Source: Ascoidea rubescens DSM 1968 (lineage: Eukaryota > Ascomycota > Saccharomycetes > Ascoideales > Ascoideaceae). Taken from it: a stretch of DNA of 64,000 nt. Location: assembly GCF_001661345.1 (NCBI RefSeq), contig NW_017962924.1, forward strand, positions 434,001 to 498,000, in the 5' to 3' direction. Positions 48,544-58,177 of the stretch are shown here, one piece after another. Both the position numbers and the translations under genes were made by a program. A model generated the notes under the pieces. That model saw nothing but the letters and a program-made list of their open reading frames with translations, searched no databases and had not been told where the DNA came from. Each line of letters opens with the position of its first letter. The first letter of the stretch is position 1.

Positions 48544-51500
48544 ATGAGTAAAGAAATAATTACTGATGTTTCTCCCAAAATCATAAAGGGCATTGAGTTC
48601 AGTGCTTTAAGTGCAAATGAAGTTGTTCAGCAGTCTGAAGTTGAAATTGGCGGTGGTGATATGTTTGATATCTCATTTGCTCCAATGAGGGTTCCAAAGG
48701 AACATGGTGTTTTAGATACTAAAATGGGTGTAGGTTCCAAAGATTTATACTGTAAGACTTGTAAAGGTAACTTGATAAACTGTAATGGTCATTTTGGCCA
48801 TATCAAATTGGCCTTACCATGCTTTCATATTGGTTATTTCAGACATATCATTCAAATTTTAAAAATCATATGTAAAAATTGTTCAAGAGTTTTGCTAGAT
48901 GAGAATACCAAAATTGGGTTTTCAAAAGAGTTGAGAAAACCTTCCATAGACAATTTAAAGAGAATGTCTGTTATGAAAAAAATTGTCAAACAATGTGAAA
49001 AGCAGAGAAGATGCAACCACTGTGGATGTCTCAATGGAGGTGTCAAAAAAGCAGCTTCCGGTTCAAGTAATGCTGCTTTAAAAATTATACATGACACTTT
49101 TAAATGGATCGGTAAAAAAAATCCTATTGAAAAAGTCCAATGGGACCAAGATTTTAATCACTTGTTTCAATCAAATCCCGAACTAGAAAGGTTTTTCAAA
49201 AGATGTGTTGATGATTTAAATCCTTTAAGAGTATTACATCTTTTTAAGCAAATTGTTCCCGAAGAATTGGAGTTGATTGGATTGGACCCCAAAACTGGTG
49301 GCAGACCTGAAACCTATATTTGGAGATATTTACCATGTCCACCTGCTTGTATCAGACCTTCGGTTGTTATGGTAGACTCCTCAAATGAAGATGATTTGAC
49401 TGTAAAATTAAATGAAATTGTTTTTTGTTCTAACTTGATAAGATCGGGTCTAGAAAACGGTATTCCAATCAATAAGCTAAATGAACAGTGGGACTTCCTT
49501 CAGGCTTCAATTGCCATGTACATCAATTCAGATGTCGTCATTAATGCTATTCCTCCAGGCCCAGGTAATATGGGCAATAAACCAAAGGTTATAAGAGGGT
49601 TTTGTCAGAGATTAAAAGGTAAAAAGGGTAGATTCAGAGGTAATTTATCTGGTAAGAGAGCAGATTTTACTGCTAGAACTGTCATTTCCCCAGATCCCAA
49701 TTTATCAATTGAAGAAGTTGCTGTTCCTGATAGAGTTGCAAAAGTTCTTACATTCCCAGAAATGGTCAACAATATTAATAAGGAAAAATTAAAAACACTA
49801 ATTAGAAATGGTCCAACTATCCACCCAGGTGCCAATTATATTATAAAGAGGAATGAAGATTCTAAAAGAAATTTAAAGTTTTCTAATAGAGACAAGTTGG
49901 CAAATGAATTGCGTTCTGGTGATATAGTTGAAAGACATATCAATGATGGCGATATAGTTCTTTTTAATCGTCAACCTTCTTTACATCGTTTATCTATTTT
50001 ATCTCATTATGCAAAAATTAAACCATGGCGTACTTTTAGATTTAATGAGTGTGTTTGTACTCCTTATAACGCCGATTTTGATGGCGATGAAATGAATTTA
50101 CATGTTCCGCAAACTGAAGAAGCTAGAACTGAAGCAATAACATTAATGGCAGTCAAGAATAACCTATTGACACCAAAGAGTGGTGAGCCAATTATTGCTG
50201 CTACACAAGATTTTATTACAGCCAGTTACTTGTTGTCGAAAAAAGATACCTTTTTTAGCAGAGCAGAATTATCTCAAATATTGGCTTCTATGAGTGATGC
50301 AAATACCCAATTCGATTTACCTCCTCCAACAATTGTCAAGCCAAAGTATTTATGGACGGGAAAGCAAGTATTTTCGCTATTGATTAAACCGAATTCCAGT
50401 TCTAAAGTAGTTATCAACTTGGATGCAAAAAATAAAACCTTTGAAAAGCCATTGAAAGGATATAGAGATGAAATGTCTCCCAATGATGGTTTTGTTGTAA
50501 TCAGGGGCTCACAAATTTTGTCAGGAGTAATGGATAAATCAGTCTTAGGTGATGGTAAGAAGAAGTCCGTATTTTATTCTATTTTACGTGATTATGGTCC
50601 TGATGAAGCTGTGAAAGCAATGAATAGAATGGCTAAAATGTCTGCCAGATATCTTGGAAACCGTGGATTTTCAATTGGTATTGATGATGTTATGCCTCCA
50701 TTAAGCTTAAGAACTCAGAAGGAAGAATTGGTTAGGAAATCTTATAAAGAATGCGATGATTTAATCAGATTGTATAATGAAGGAAAATTGGAAACACAGG
50801 CAGGGTGTAATGAGGAACAAACTTTGGAGGCTAAAATTTCAGGTATTTTAAACGATATTAGAAGTACTTTGGGTTCTGTTTGTTCAGATGTGTTGAAGAA
50901 ATCTAACGCGCCATTAATTATGGCTACCTGCGGGTCTAAAGGTTCTGCAGCCAATGTTGCTCAGATGGTAGCAGTTGTCGGACAACAAATTATTTCTGGT
51001 AATCGTATTGCAAATGGTTTTGAAGACCGTACACTACCTCATTTTTTGAAAAATTCCAAAACTCCTCAGTCTAAAGGATTTGTTAAAAATTCTTTCTTTT
51101 CTGGTCTTACTCCCCCAGAATTTTTGTTTCATGCCATTTCAGGCAGAGAAGGTTTGGTTGATACAGCTGTTAAGACAGCAGAGACTGGTTATATGTCTAG
51201 AAGATTAATGAAATCTCTAGAAGATCTTAGTTGTCAGTATGATGGAACTGTCAGAAACTCTTCAAATGGGATTGTTCAGTTTAAATTTGGTGGAGATGGT
51301 CTCGACCCACTCGATATGGAAGGAGATGCTCAACCTGTTGATTTTGATAGAACTTGGAATCATTGTTATACAACTACTTATAGTTCTGAAGATAAATGTT
51401 TGTTGCCTTATGAAGTGATTGAAATAGCAGCAAATAAATTGAAACCATTTCAAGATAAATTGGTAAGATATGATAACTTGGGACGTGTAATTAGTAATGT

Positions 51501-52902
51501 GGAAGATCTTAACAAAGATGAGTTTGTTGATAATCTGGATGGTGAAAGAAGTTTTTATGATTCTGTTATTGATTTTGTTAAACAAAAAGCTGAAATTTTG
51601 GGAGGTATAAGGGTCAAGAAAAATCTTTCAAGATGTTTCGAAAAACCTAAAACAAAAACAGAAGATCAAGATATTGTTTCGCCTTTTATTCAAAATTCAA
51701 TTGACCAACTAAGTAAAATTACCTTCTCGTTTGTTGAAAATTTTATTGATGTTTGTTTGCATAAATATTCCAAGGCTAATATTGAGCCAGCAACCGCGGT
51801 AGGAGCTATTGCTGCACAATCTATTGGTGAGCCAGGAACTCAAATGACATTGAAGACTTTCCATTTTGCTGGTGTTGCTTCTATGAATATTACATTAGGT
51901 GTTCCTCGTATAAAGGAAATTATTGATGTTACAAAGGACATTTCTACACCCATTATTAAAGCTATTTTGGTTAATGGTAAAGATGAAAGAGCTGCAAGAT
52001 TAGTTAAAGGTAGAATTGAGAAAACTACGCTTCATCATATTGGTGGATATATTGAGGAGGTGTATTCATCATCTAAAATTTATTTAAAAATCAAAATTGA
52101 TTTGCAAACGGTATCCAAATTACAATTGGAGTTGACCATTGAAAATGTTGCAGAAGCCATTGCAAGGGCATCTAAGTTGAAGATTTCTGGACAAGATATC
52201 AATATTATGACGGATAATACGATCCATGTTAACTGTTATGATGAGGATGAAGAAAAAGCATCCAAATCGGCCAGCACTACTAAAAAAATTCACGAATCGA
52301 ATTTGTTTTTCAGAATTCAGCAATTAAGAAGGGAATTGCCTAATATTCAGGTCAAGGGATTGCCAGGGGTGCAAAGAGCAGTTATTAATATTGATGAAAA
52401 ACTTAAAGAAAACGTGTTATTGATTGAAGGTTATGGGCTCCAAGATGTTATGACAATTGATGGTATTGCTGGAACCAAAACCAGTTCGAACCATGTTTTA
52501 GAGATGTTTAATGTGTTGGGTATTGAGGCAGCTAGAGCCAGTATAATCCATGAAATTATCTACACTATGAGCAACCATGGTATGAGTCTTGATCCACGTC
52601 ACATCCAATTGTTGGGAGATGTTATGACATACAAGGGGGAAGTTTTGGGTATTACTAGAAATGGGTTGGCTAAAATGAGAGATTCAGTTTTACAATTGGC
52701 ATCATTTGAGAAAACGTCTGATCATTTATTTGATGCAGCATTTTATATGAAGAAAGATGAGGTCAAGGGGGTTTCTGAGTGCATCATCTTAGGACAAACA
52801 ATGAGTATTGGAACAGGAGCATTTCAACTTGTTAATGAAACAGAAATTATACCAGAAGAATTGAAACCAAAAAGGTGTTTATTTGAATCGTTTTGTACTT
52901 AG
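48544..52902 (+). CDS. RPO31: RNA polymerase III largest subunit (C160)
   Basis: Catalytic largest subunit of Pol III, which makes tRNAs, 5S rRNA and U6. The 1452-residue protein (S. cerevisiae 1460) has the N-terminal zinc region CKTCKGNLINCNGHFGHIKL and the second CNHCGC site. Clamp and rudder regions follow, with FRGNLSGKRADFTARTVISPDPN. The absolutely conserved active site NADFDGDEMNLHVPQ sits near residue 510. The bridge-helix/trigger-loop region reads AAQSIGEPGTQMTLKTFHFAGVASMNITLGVPRIKEII. That last sequence and the short C-terminus without heptad repeats distinguish it from Rpb1 and Rpa190. The start ATG at 48544 fits the family N-terminus. No intron. Confidence 0.97.
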   Translation: MSKEIITDVSPKIIKGIEFSALSANEVVQQSEVEIGGGDMFDISFAPMRVPKEHGVLDTKMGVGSKDLYCKTCKGNLINCNGHFGHIKLALPCFHIGYFRHIIQILKIICKNCSRVLLDENTKIGFSKELRKPSIDNLKRMSVMKKIVKQCEKQRRCNHCGCLNGGVKKAASGSSNAALKIIHDTFKWIGKKNPIEKVQWDQDFNHLFQSNPELERFFKRCVDDLNPLRVLHLFKQIVPEELELIGLDPKTGGRPETYIWRYLPCPPACIRPSVVMVDSSNEDDLTVKLNEIVFCSNLIRSGLENGIPINKLNEQWDFLQASIAMYINSDVVINAIPPGPGNMGNKPKVIRGFCQRLKGKKGRFRGNLSGKRADFTARTVISPDPNLSIEEVAVPDRVAKVLTFPEMVNNINKEKLKTLIRNGPTIHPGANYIIKRNEDSKRNLKFSNRDKLANELRSGDIVERHINDGDIVLFNRQPSLHRLSILSHYAKIKPWRTFRFNECVCTPYNADFDGDEMNLHVPQTEEARTEAITLMAVKNNLLTPKSGEPIIAATQDFITASYLLSKKDTFFSRAELSQILASMSDANTQFDLPPPTIVKPKYLWTGKQVFSLLIKPNSSSKVVINLDAKNKTFEKPLKGYRDEMSPNDGFVVIRGSQILSGVMDKSVLGDGKKKSVFYSILRDYGPDEAVKAMNRMAKMSARYLGNRGFSIGIDDVMPPLSLRTQKEELVRKSYKECDDLIRLYNEGKLETQAGCNEEQTLEAKISGILNDIRSTLGSVCSDVLKKSNAPLIMATCGSKGSAANVAQMVAVVGQQIISGNRIANGFEDRTLPHFLKNSKTPQSKGFVKNSFFSGLTPPEFLFHAISGREGLVDTAVKTAETGYMSRRLMKSLEDLSCQYDGTVRNSSNGIVQFKFGGDGLDPLDMEGDAQPVDFDRTWNHCYTTTYSSEDKCLLPYEVIEIAANKLKPFQDKLVRYDNLGRVISNVEDLNKDEFVDNLDGERSFYDSVIDFVKQKAEILGGIRVKKNLSRCFEKPKTKTEDQDIVSPFIQNSIDQLSKITFSFVENFIDVCLHKYSKANIEPATAVGAIAAQSIGEPGTQMTLKTFHFAGVASMNITLGVPRIKEIIDVTKDISTPIIKAILVNGKDERAARLVKGRIEKTTLHHIGGYIEEVYSSSKIYLKIKIDLQTVSKLQLELTIENVAEAIARASKLKISGQDINIMTDNTIHVNCYDEDEEKASKSASTTKKIHESNLFFRIQQLRRELPNIQVKGLPGVQRAVINIDEKLKENVLLIEGYGLQDVMTIDGIAGTKTSSNHVLEMFNVLGIEAARASIIHEIIYTMSNHGMSLDPRHIQLLGDVMTYKGEVLGITRNGLAKMRDSVLQLASFEKTSDHLFDAAFYMKKDEVKGVSECIILGQTMSIGTGAFQLVNETEIIPEELKPKRCLFESFCT

Positions 52903-53020
52903 ATCTTGAGAACTAAGGTATATAGATTGAAATACAAATAATGATAATGAAAATAATAAAGGAAAATTATAAAAAAATATAACGTTAAATTAAGTTATTG
53001 ATATAAAAGTTAAGCTATGA

Positions 53021-53512
53021 TTATGATTCAAATTCATAATCAGGATTTCTTGAATATCTTACATAACCTTCAAAGGTGCCAACTTTAGTATATAAAAGCT
53101 GGGCTCTGTGGTTATTCAATTGAGTAGACCAATAAACTTTAGTACAGTTCTTCAAGTCAGCCTGCTTATAGGTGTATTCAAATAATTTTCTCCCAACACC
53201 ACCAAGCCTATTCTTTTCAGAAACATACAAATCGTTGATGTACATGTAAGTTGTTGGAGACCAGGTGCTCAAATGGGTCAAGTAAGAAATAAAACCAATG
53301 ACTTTATTTGTCTTTTTAGAGACAGCAACAGCACACCACATTGTAACCGATTCGTCCAAAAACCTCTCAAAAGTATAGTCAGTAACATCAGGAGGAACCG
53401 ATTTTTGATAGAAAGTCAAGTAGCTGTCTGTTTTGCCAGACCACAACTGGACCCATTGGTCTTTGTCTTCTCTCTCAATTGGTCTTATAAGGAACTCAGA
53501 TGTTTCAGCCAT
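53021..53512 (-). CDS. GNAT family N-acetyltransferase (HPA2/HPA3-like)
   Basis: A 163-residue acetyl-CoA-dependent acetyltransferase. I take the ATG at 53512 (MAETSEFLIRPIEREDKDQW); upstream codons in frame lack an ATG. GNAT features are the N-terminal beta strand FLIRPIEREDKDQWVQLW, the YINDLYVSEKNR strand and the acetyl-CoA pyrophosphate loop RLGGVGRKLFEY. The last is followed by VYWSTQLNNHRAQLLYTKVG, the typical motif B with an Asn-x-x-Ala helix. The closest S. cerevisiae relatives by pattern are Hpa2/Hpa3, which acetylate small basic substrates or D-amino acids; the substrate here is not known. Confidence 0.85.
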   Translation of the reverse strand: MAETSEFLIRPIEREDKDQWVQLWSGKTDSYLTFYQKSVPPDVTDYTFERFLDESVTMWCAVAVSKKTNKVIGFISYLTHLSTWSPTTYMYINDLYVSEKNRLGGVGRKLFEYTYKQADLKNCTKVYWSTQLNNHRAQLLYTKVGTFEGYVRYSRNPDYEFES

Positions 53513-53644
53513 TTCCAAGCGCACAATTTGCAAGATACATCTGTGTTGTATCAACAAAAACAGAGGCAGCTAAAAGGATTATATACAGATTAGTCACTAA
53601 TCACTTTTGATCTTGCCCAAACGGGCGTTTTGCGCTCGGCTGGC

Positions 53645-54610
53645 TCAGAAGCCGTCATCTGCAAGACGTGCAGCAGTGCGCACGTAAAACGCAGCAGCAT
53701 CGAAAACCGTCGCGGTGGATTTGGAGCTCCACCACCAGTTGATGAGGTCCAAGTGGTCGACGTTCTCGAGGGTTCCGAGATAAGTGCCCCATTTCGACGA
53801 CAGCACAGACACCAATCCGTCGTTGTCGCCGGCAGCTTTGTTCACGACCCTCCAGGGGATGTTGAAGAGATTACGATAGGTTGGAGTGAACTGGGCTCCA
53901 TAGCTGTAGTAGCTCACCGACGGATCGTTCACAACACTCTTGTTGAACTGCTCGTTGAGATACGAGGTGGTTAGTTGGCTGAGACTGGGGGGTACCACTT
54001 GCTGGGGAATCTTATATGTTTGCAACAAGTTGCTCAAGAAGTCTGCAAACTCGCTGCCATGATGGGGAGTCGAGATAGTGGTCAACGATGAGATGCCATA
54101 TCTTTTCTTATCTATCTTGGAAATCAAGTATCTTGAATCTAACCCGCCCATTGAATGGGCGATTAGATTGAACTTCAACTGACCTGGACTCTTATCGCTA
54201 TTTTTGTACTTTTCAAAATATGGGTCGTTATCAATGTAATTTTCAATAGAATTATTGAGTTTTTTGGCTCGATCTTCAATACTATCAAAAGGAGGAACCG
54301 AAGCTGTGATGACTTTCGATCCATTTGCTTCCAATATCTCTTTTATGCCCCTCCAATAATGAAAATATATATTGTTTTTCGTGAGATCATCACTGATTTT
54401 GTGGATTTTATTTTCAAACCTATTACTTAATTTATCTGCTATGAATGGCAAGCTAGGTAGCAATAAAATTTTGTCAAATCCTGAAAACCCATGACATAAA
54501 ACAATCGGATTTTTCGGCGGTTTGTAATTGTTGTAATTTTTTTTCAACAAGTTACTATTAACTAAAAAAAAATTGGAGTTAACCAATAACTTCCCGCTGT
54601 TCATATTCAT
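53645..54610 (-). CDS. TGL2: Triacylglycerol lipase (Tgl2-like, alpha/beta hydrolase)
   Basis: A 321-residue lipase related to bacterial family I lipases. S. cerevisiae Tgl2 (326 residues) is a mitochondrial tri-/diacylglycerol lipase. The oxyanion-hole block is PIVLCHGFSGFDK. The nucleophile elbow is AHSMGG with Ser near residue 153. The charge-relay Asp is likely in GDNDGLVSV and the His in NVDHLDLINWW. The N-terminal 30 residues are polar with few acids (MNMNSGKLLVNSNFFLVNS), a weak but possible mitochondrial signal. The last third of the gene is coded in much GC-richer DNA than the first (hand count 34/60 at 53701-53760 against 17/60 at 54541-54600). Confidence 0.9.
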   Translation of the reverse strand: MNMNSGKLLVNSNFFLVNSNLLKKNYNNYKPPKNPIVLCHGFSGFDKILLLPSLPFIADKLSNRFENKIHKISDDLTKNNIYFHYWRGIKEILEANGSKVITASVPPFDSIEDRAKKLNNSIENYIDNDPYFEKYKNSDKSPGQLKFNLIAHSMGGLDSRYLISKIDKKRYGISSLTTISTPHHGSEFADFLSNLLQTYKIPQQVVPPSLSQLTTSYLNEQFNKSVVNDPSVSYYSYGAQFTPTYRNLFNIPWRVVNKAAGDNDGLVSVLSSKWGTYLGTLENVDHLDLINWWWSSKSTATVFDAAAFYVRTAARLADDGF

Positions 54611-54823
54611 CTAGCAGAAGGACTAATGTGTTTTTTTTGGTTTCTTCATCTGTTACTTCCCACCAGAATATCACTGGTTCGATTTAGCAACTGAAACAAG
54701 CCAAATTCAGGTTTCGTGTTCCTGGAAATTACCACAATTACGGGTTTGCATACAACAGCATTAGACAAGCGTCGAACTACTGACATATGCACATATATAC
54801 AACCTAAATAGGATTCCAGAATA

Positions 54824-57800
54824 CTAAAAAATGCTATTTTCTCCAAGTTCATTTTCCTTTATGTTATAGTTTGCCAACTCAATATGGTCCTTTTTCTTAA
54901 GGTGTGTTTTCGTTAGTTTAAATCTTGTTGGATACTGCCATTTATTGATCTTCGCAATATTGATAACATCAAAGTTACGCAAAGACAGAAAGTCTTTTAA
55001 ATTATCGGTCAATTTACAATACCATTGATACGCTTTTTTAGACAACTTTAATCGATCATATCCAATTATTATCCAATTCATACTTTCATTTGTGACCTTT
55101 AAATTGAACGATTTAGTCATAACCTCAGTAATTTTAATACACTTGTCTATCTCTTCAATTTTCTTATTCCAGTTATCTTTGTTGAAATTCTGATTCATGA
55201 TTTTGAATTTAATAGTCCCAATTATGATATGCTCAAAAAACTTATCATCAAACTTCTTTTTGGAATTTGAAACAATTTTTTTTGAAATTATCGACAAAAG
55301 ATAGTCATTATATATCTTGAGAAAACAAATTCCCAATCTTTCAATAACAAATAGCTCACTTAAAAATAAATTAACTATACCAATATCTAAATTATCTGGA
55401 TGAAATGGATGTGTTTTTAAATACCTGGCTTGTGGATTATTTGAAATATATGTCTGCGTTTTAATAATTGTATCTTTATATGAATTATAAAACGATAATA
55501 TTGTATGTGCCCTCTCCTTAGCATGCATGCTTTTTTCAAGACTTAAGTAAAATAGTGTCTGTTTGTAAAAAATATTTAGATAATGAATTTTGAACTCCTT
55601 TGTTATCAAACTTGTTTTCAATGATAGCTTGTTCCCAAAGTCAGGATTTAATACTTTTAGATTCTCAATATAATATTCAAAACTCTTAACGTCTAAAAAT
55701 GATATAGGCTCAACCTTTTGATGATGATGATAATACTCAACCAATCCCAACTGGTTTAACAATGAAAAAACCGTCCCATCAATAACTTCATTCATTTCGG
55801 TATCCTGGAAATATTTCAATATTTCAAAATTTGATTTGAAATTATTTAAAAAAACTTTGTCATCAAATACTTTAATAAAACTATTCAAATAGTTGAGAGA
55901 ATCTCTTGAAAAGTTCTTTTGAAATGTGCATAACAATTCAACTGTTAATATAGAAATGTCGGTATCGTTTAATTTTCCAAAAGTTTCTATATTTTCAATA
56001 ATACTTTTAATCAATACCAATGAAATTCTAGGTAATTCAGATAATCTAAATTGTTTAACTAAAGATAAAACCATCTTGAAAAGTTTCACTCTACTGTCAT
56101 AATGTACTTTTTTCATCTGCTGAAAAATGAAAGCTAAAAGTTTACTGGAATTAATTAAACTGAAAAAAATAAAATTAATGAAAATATAATCTGAAGTTAA
56201 AAAATCTTTTTGACTTTCAACGGTCATTTTTGAAAATTCATATTCGTATCGTTTTTGTGTGACTCGAAGCAATTGATTTATTTGTATTTTGAATTTCTCA
56301 AAATTTGTTCTATAAATTTCTTTTGACGCAATTGTCTTGGACAGTTTAAAAGTCAAGTGATACGATCTTTGAAAATACTGATACTCTTTAAGTTTATTTT
56401 TGGTTATTCTTGATAATTGTTTAAAAGAATATAACAATTCTAATTTCAGGTCAATTATGGATTGATGTATTATTTCATTGTTAATTTCTGCAAGGGATTT
56501 ATTTTTAACGCTTGATTCTGGCTTATTATCGGTCCTTGGAGAAAGCTTATAATCAAACCCTAGGTTTGATTCAATGTCTAATTGTGGTAAAATTAACAAA
56601 TTTTTGATATCTAAATGAGTTAGAGAATATAAGTTTAAATTAGAGGACAAAAGATGATTATAAAAAGGATGCAACACTTTGTCAAAGTGTTTGTTTGTTT
56701 GGAAAGTTATGATATTATTATTAATTAATCTAATAAAAAAATTCTCATACTCATTAACTGGTAGAGTTTGAAATAAACGATGGTAAAAAAACGGATGCAA
56801 AATAATTATAAATTTTTTCAATTCTAAAAGGTTTGATATATTACCGGGATCGTTTTTTAAATACTTGACATTATTTTCAATTGAATCTTTAAGAATCAAA
56901 TTAACATAAACTGAAAGTGTGTCGAATACTTTAAAAATTTCTTTGTGATCTATATTTTGATTAGCCAAATAATTGAATAAATATGTTATTGAAGTTTTTG
57001 AAAAAGTAGAGTTTGGAAAAAAAATTTCTCTTAATAAGGTTAATTTGATTGAATTGTTGTTTATGACGCTTTGATTTTCAGAACCAAATTCAATGGCTTC
57101 TTTGATTTCTTCGAAAATTTGATTTTCAATAAAAAAATATATTTGCAAAATAGATTTTTCTGAAGAACAACTTAATTGGTTTTTGTATATCCGAAACAAA
57201 AGCTTCAAATTACTTATCAAATTGTAAGTCAAAAGAGGTTTGTTTATTATATTATCCAATACAAGATTTTTAATTAAAAAAATCATCTTTATGATAGAAT
57301 CAAATGAACCGTCACGCAAATCTATGGAACAATCATCGTTCTCAGAGGTTTTAGTTATTAAATTCAAAAGTTGTTTGAATAACAACTCATTGTTCGTGGT
57401 AAATACAAAATCCCAAAATTCATAACTGCTAATAAATTTTTCCTTTTCAGTTCCAAGGTTTTGAAGAAAAAAAATTGAATCTGGTTCTTTTGCGAATTTG
57501 GTTAAAGTCAAAGATTGTGGATCAATATCGAGGATTTCATTTCTCAAATTAAGTCTCAGCCTAGTTTTCTCAATTAAGTCTTCCTTCGAATTGATGTCTG
57601 GCGCATTGAATACCACTATTGGATTTTTCGAAACCTTTTTTGTGAATTTGTCATTGACTATTTTCAGATCGAGATTCTGTTGAAAATCTTGATTTAAATT
57701 TGGAAAGGTTTTAATTTTGTTCAGTGAAATTTGACCAATTTGATTCTTAAACAAAATACCAGCATGAAAGTAATTTTGAGGCCTGAAAATAATAAAAGAT

Positions 57801-57853
57801 CTGTTCAACAGCTTGAGTCTTGCTATCTTATTATTGCAAAGTACCCTTATCAT
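54824..57853 (-). CDS. Probable mitochondrial helical-repeat (PPR-like) protein, unknown role
   Basis: A 1009-residue protein. The N-terminus (MIRVLCNNKIARLKLLNRSF) is basic, hydrophobic and free of acids for about 45 residues, as in a mitochondrial presequence. The remainder is Leu/Ile/Lys/Phe-rich and almost wholly helical in appearance. It ends with a segment resembling a PPR-type pair, MNWIIIGYDRLKLSKKAYQWY. Yeast mitochondrial expression factors (Rpm2, Aep3, Atp22, Pet-type proteins) look like this and diverge very fast, so a role in mitochondrial RNA or translation is inferred. No specific orthologue can be named. Divergent from the next gene with about 325 bp between starts. Confidence 0.7.
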   Translation of the reverse strand: MIRVLCNNKIARLKLLNRSFIIFRPQNYFHAGILFKNQIGQISLNKIKTFPNLNQDFQQNLDLKIVNDKFTKKVSKNPIVVFNAPDINSKEDLIEKTRLRLNLRNEILDIDPQSLTLTKFAKEPDSIFFLQNLGTEKEKFISSYEFWDFVFTTNNELLFKQLLNLITKTSENDDCSIDLRDGSFDSIIKMIFLIKNLVLDNIINKPLLTYNLISNLKLLFRIYKNQLSCSSEKSILQIYFFIENQIFEEIKEAIEFGSENQSVINNNSIKLTLLREIFFPNSTFSKTSITYLFNYLANQNIDHKEIFKVFDTLSVYVNLILKDSIENNVKYLKNDPGNISNLLELKKFIIILHPFFYHRLFQTLPVNEYENFFIRLINNNIITFQTNKHFDKVLHPFYNHLLSSNLNLYSLTHLDIKNLLILPQLDIESNLGFDYKLSPRTDNKPESSVKNKSLAEINNEIIHQSIIDLKLELLYSFKQLSRITKNKLKEYQYFQRSYHLTFKLSKTIASKEIYRTNFEKFKIQINQLLRVTQKRYEYEFSKMTVESQKDFLTSDYIFINFIFFSLINSSKLLAFIFQQMKKVHYDSRVKLFKMVLSLVKQFRLSELPRISLVLIKSIIENIETFGKLNDTDISILTVELLCTFQKNFSRDSLNYLNSFIKVFDDKVFLNNFKSNFEILKYFQDTEMNEVIDGTVFSLLNQLGLVEYYHHHQKVEPISFLDVKSFEYYIENLKVLNPDFGNKLSLKTSLITKEFKIHYLNIFYKQTLFYLSLEKSMHAKERAHTILSFYNSYKDTIIKTQTYISNNPQARYLKTHPFHPDNLDIGIVNLFLSELFVIERLGICFLKIYNDYLLSIISKKIVSNSKKKFDDKFFEHIIIGTIKFKIMNQNFNKDNWNKKIEEIDKCIKITEVMTKSFNLKVTNESMNWIIIGYDRLKLSKKAYQWYCKLTDNLKDFLSLRNFDVINIAKINKWQYPTRFKLTKTHLKKKDHIELANYNIKENELGENSIF

Positions 57854-58177
57854 TTTAGCCAGGCAAAGTCAAATCAAACATCTCCAGCAGACTGAAAGAA
57901 AGAAAGTCTCTTAGCAACAAGAAAAAAACAGGCCAATCAGCGGCCGTTGCGCTCTGAAAAAACTCACCTCCCGTTTCCGGAAATCCGTGTGTTTGGACAG
58001 AATTTCCGCATGATATCCGCATGTTTACGGTATGTATCCTGTGTGCGGAAGTACACGGAACTTACACGGATGTTGCTTTTTCCACAGTTATGTGAGAAGA
58101 AACAACACCAACGCCAACAAATGAACAGAACCCAAGTGCAGTTGGAGAGTATGAATAGAAGTTAGTTGGTGCCCTTG
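57854..58177. promoter_or_regulatory. Divergent promoter with CCG/CGG-type elements
   Basis: Positions 57971-58072 hold clustered triplets: a TTTCCGGAAA palindrome (57974-57983) immediately followed by ATCCGTG, two ATCCGCAT-like boxes, and two CACGGA direct repeats (58054-58059, 58065-58070). Such spaced CGG triplets are typical binding sites of Zn2Cys6 fungal regulators. A 14-codon upstream frame, ATG at about 58116 to TAG at 58163-58165, precedes the + gene start. Confidence 0.5.
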